In this document: positions 63,182-64,000 of the stretch, piece by piece | How positions within the stretch are numbered: position 1 is the first letter of the stretch | How the letters are laid out: each line of letters begins with the position of its first letter | Source: Alphaproteobacteria bacterium | Lineage (GTDB): Bacteria > Pseudomonadota > Alphaproteobacteria > Micropepsales > Micropepsaceae | Assembly: GCA_020852655.1 (NCBI GenBank) | Contig: JADZAI010000010.1 | Location: forward strand, 1-64,000 | Length of the DNA stretch: 64,000 bases | Direction of reading: 5' to 3' | Notes under the pieces: generated by a model | Databases searched by the model: none | Told to the model about the DNA's origin: nothing | The model's input: only the letters and a program-made list of their open reading frames with translations | Made by a program: the position numbers and the translations under genes

Positions 63182-64000
63182 TCAAAGGTCGGCCGATGAA
63201 TCGGAGTCGGGCCCGAGGCCCAGCTCGGGGAAGTCGCCGGTGTAGATCGACTCCTGGATGCCCCAGCCCACCGCGTCGCCGTCACGCACCCGCAGCGGCT
63301 TGTCGCGCAGCGGGCCCAGTTCCTTCAGGATCGCGACGCAGTCGGGGATGTACTCGCCCTCGACGTTGTTCTCGCCGCGCCAGGAACCGTGCCGGCCGCC
63401 CTTCCAGCCGCCGTACTGGGCGGTACGCAGGTGAAAGCCGCTCTCGCCCACCCCCTCGACCTCGATCGTGCGGGTCTCGCCGTTCTCAAACTCCAGTTCG
63501 AAGGTCCCGCCCAGGAAGGCCCGGGTCTTGGGGTCCAGCCGCACGTTCGGCGTCATCTTGCGGATCGGCGTCTGGCGGCCCTCCAACTGGTTGCCGCCGC
63601 CCTCGTTGAGGTAGGCGGAGTAGTATTCCCAGTCGCCGGCCGAATTGAAGAAACTCTGTATCTCGTACTTGGTGCCGTCTGACCGGGTGAATAGCCAGGG
63701 CCCCCAGAGCAGGCGTCGGTTGGTCGCCACGCCGGCCCCCGGCTGCAGGTCGGTCGGCACCATGCCGATGGCGTCGCCGCGCATGCCCCAACTGTGGTCG
63801 CGGAAGGCGAACCAGTCGTCGCCGAGCGCGATCCGCTGGCCCTCCAGCTCGAGCCAGCCGGTGACTCGGCCGGGCTGGTGGTAGCGGATGACGTCGTGGA
63901 CGAGCCGCCCGTTCGCACGGTGGCGGTTGCGCTTCTCCCAGAACACCGGCAGCTCGGCATCGAACACGATGTCGTAGGCGATCGGCTGGATGGCGTTCTT
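63182..64000 (-). CDS. Uncharacterised protein with RDHSWG motif (5' end beyond window)
   Basis: At least 272 residues; the frame stays open to the right edge (NAIQPIAYDIVFDAELPVFWEKRN), so the start lies outside. The visible part is beta-rich with GRLVHDVIRYHQPGRVTGWLEL, an AFRDHSWGMRGD motif and FELEFENGETRTIEVEG. The layout (a body of beta strands with an R-D-H-S-W-G turn) recalls lipocalin-like or DUF7065-type proteins often found near acyl-CoA and steroid catabolic genes; I cannot assign a function. No signal peptide can be judged. It probably belongs with the acyl-CoA dehydrogenase unit. Confidence 0.7.
   Translation of the reverse strand, partial: KNAIQPIAYDIVFDAELPVFWEKRNRHRANGRLVHDVIRYHQPGRVTGWLELEGQRIALGDDWFAFRDHSWGMRGDAIGMVPTDLQPGAGVATNRRLLWGPWLFTRSDGTKYEIQSFFNSAGDWEYYSAYLNEGGGNQLEGRQTPIRKMTPNVRLDPKTRAFLGGTFELEFENGETRTIEVEGVGESGFHLRTAQYGGWKGGRHGSWRGENNVEGEYIPDCVAILKELGPLRDKPLRVRDGDAVGWGIQESIYTGDFPELGLGPDSDSSADL

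Noticed and set aside
1-64000. CRISPR arrays, tRNA, rRNA and replication origin
   Set aside because: No regularly spaced repeats, T-arm-like TTCGA contexts with paired stems, rRNA segments or DnaA-box clusters were seen.

Overview
This is a GC-rich bacterial chromosome segment, most likely from an alphaproteobacterium. That rests on the aminotransferase-ftsK pair, the PhoX-type phosphatase, the fused NarK transporter and the mix of BVMO, LysR and ring-cleavage genes. It is an inference from gene content; no rRNA or tRNA is present to place it more precisely. Coding density is high and many genes overlap by 1-4 bases.

Layout. 0-6 kb: end of a probable transposase, then housekeeping or catabolic single genes (SDR, zinc-independent MDR reductase, GNAT, pirin, alpha/beta hydrolase, class III aminotransferase). 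6.1-8.1 kb: a compact promoter, structured RNA and intrinsic terminator lying directly on the Shine-Dalgarno of an unknown gene, followed by a convergent second unknown gene. 8.2-11.2 kb: three tandem, divergent paralogues of an exported YkuD_2-type L,D-transpeptidase domain. 11.2-17.2 kb: Tat-exported PhoX-like phosphatase, class I/II aminotransferase, FtsK. 17.2-31.5 kb: a nitrate-respiration island with narGHJI, an operon-embedded parvulin isomerase, an outer-membrane barrel protein, a cluster-free Crp/Fnr (Dnr-like) regulator overlapping moeA, and a double-length NarK fusion. FNR-type boxes lie at the divergent narG/regulator promoters and upstream of narK. 31.8-33.7 kb: a Baeyer-Villiger monooxygenase whose promoter also carries a perfect FNR-type box plus a second palindrome.

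33.7-43.4 kb: a tightly coupled three-gene operon encoding an SbcD/YhaO-like phosphoesterase, an SbcC/YhaN-like ATPase and a 1961-residue transglutaminase-like/DUF4011/SF1 helicase/PD-(D/E)XK/DUF3320 protein. This is the best candidate for a poorly described DNA-processing or defence system. 43.6-51.5 kb: the complete kdp potassium system (small peptide, kdpF, A, B, C, D, E).

51.8-57.7 kb: a meta-cleavage catabolic cluster (HsaA-like hydroxylase, class A FAD monooxygenase, extradiol dioxygenase, meta-cleavage hydrolase) with its own LysR regulator. All three promoters carry the same two-part operator with identical internal spacing. 58.2-61.8 kb: an acoCAB-type 2-oxo acid/acetoin dehydrogenase set interrupted by a decayed SDR gene. 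61.8-64 kb: an acyl-CoA dehydrogenase and an unrecognised gene running off the window. Functions are inferred from motifs read by eye; no database search was possible.
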